Assembly (NCBI GenBank): GCA_900299115.1
Contig: OMIO01000070.1
Coordinates: 1 to 35,285 of the forward strand
Reading direction: 5' to 3'
DNA: 35,285 bases
DNA from: Methylocystaceae bacterium
GTDB lineage: Bacteria; Pseudomonadota; Alphaproteobacteria; Rhizobiales; Beijerinckiaceae
The notes beneath the pieces are model-generated. The model saw only the letters and a list, made by a program, of their open reading frames with translations. It was not told where the DNA came from and searched no databases. Below, piece by piece: positions 35,205 to 35,285 of the stretch. Positions within the stretch are counted from its first letter, which is position 1, and each line of letters opens with the position of its first letter. The position numbers and the translations under genes were made by a program.

Positions 35205-35285
35205 AATTTTGCCTCTGGAGGAATGAGTCATATTACAAGAAAGTTTAAAAAGAAGATTAGCGTCTGATAAATTTATGAATTATTG

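Overview
The window looks like chromosomal DNA from an alphaproteobacterium, most likely in or near Hyphomicrobiales (Rhizobiales). The pointers are the gene order ferredoxin-DUF2849-cysI-DUF934-cysH-cysD-cysN, the YqgE/AlgH gene divergent from a DsbD-N-terminal-like gene, a GST gene running into queG, and a NodE/NodF-like ketosynthase and carrier protein. Base composition is more AT-rich than is usual for that order, especially between genes. I see no rRNA, tRNA, CRISPR array, insertion sequence or prophage gene. Gene assignments come from reading motifs in the translations; no database search was made.

Layout. 1-329: AT-rich, possibly holding the last codons of a plus-strand gene. 330-2031: carA (-) divergent from a YqeY-like gene (+). 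2320-5968 (-): a tight unit GST, queG, WD40 protein, thiD. 6075-8123: a secreted SIMPL protein (+), queF (-) and a cysteine-containing secreted protein of unknown function (-). 8344-15472 (+): eno, valS, polA. 15482-21739 (-): a seven-gene assimilatory sulfate reduction operon. 21740-22441: a long AT-rich control region with operator-like repeats. 22442-25056: an aldo/keto reductase (+), YqgE/AlgH (-) and a periplasmic DsbD-like protein (+). 25057-30596 (-): a seven-gene acyl-chain and glycosyltransferase operon. 30900-33139 (+): methylmalonyl-CoA mutase small subunit and a small secreted protein. 33160-35204 (-): an L,D-transpeptidase and a LemA-like membrane protein.

How the parts work together. 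The sulfur operon runs sulfate to APS (CysD, CysN), APS to sulfite (CysH with the cysteine pattern of [4Fe-4S] APS reductases) and sulfite to sulfide (CysI). A [2Fe-2S] ferredoxin at the head of the operon is the likely electron donor. No APS kinase is present. CysN instead carries a C-terminal DUF2061-like membrane domain.

The operon at 25057-30596 is the best candidate for an undescribed system. It encodes a dedicated acyl carrier protein, a complete NodE-like ketosynthase, two hotdog proteins that look like the non-catalytic and catalytic halves of a split dehydratase, a short-chain reductase, a ceramide-glucosyltransferase-like (GT21) enzyme and a processive-type GT2 enzyme. Together they could build an unusual acyl chain and attach it to, or use it in, a membrane glycolipid; the product is unknown. 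The GT2 gene has no ordinary start codon upstream of its first membrane segment, which may mark a one-base lesion or sequence error.
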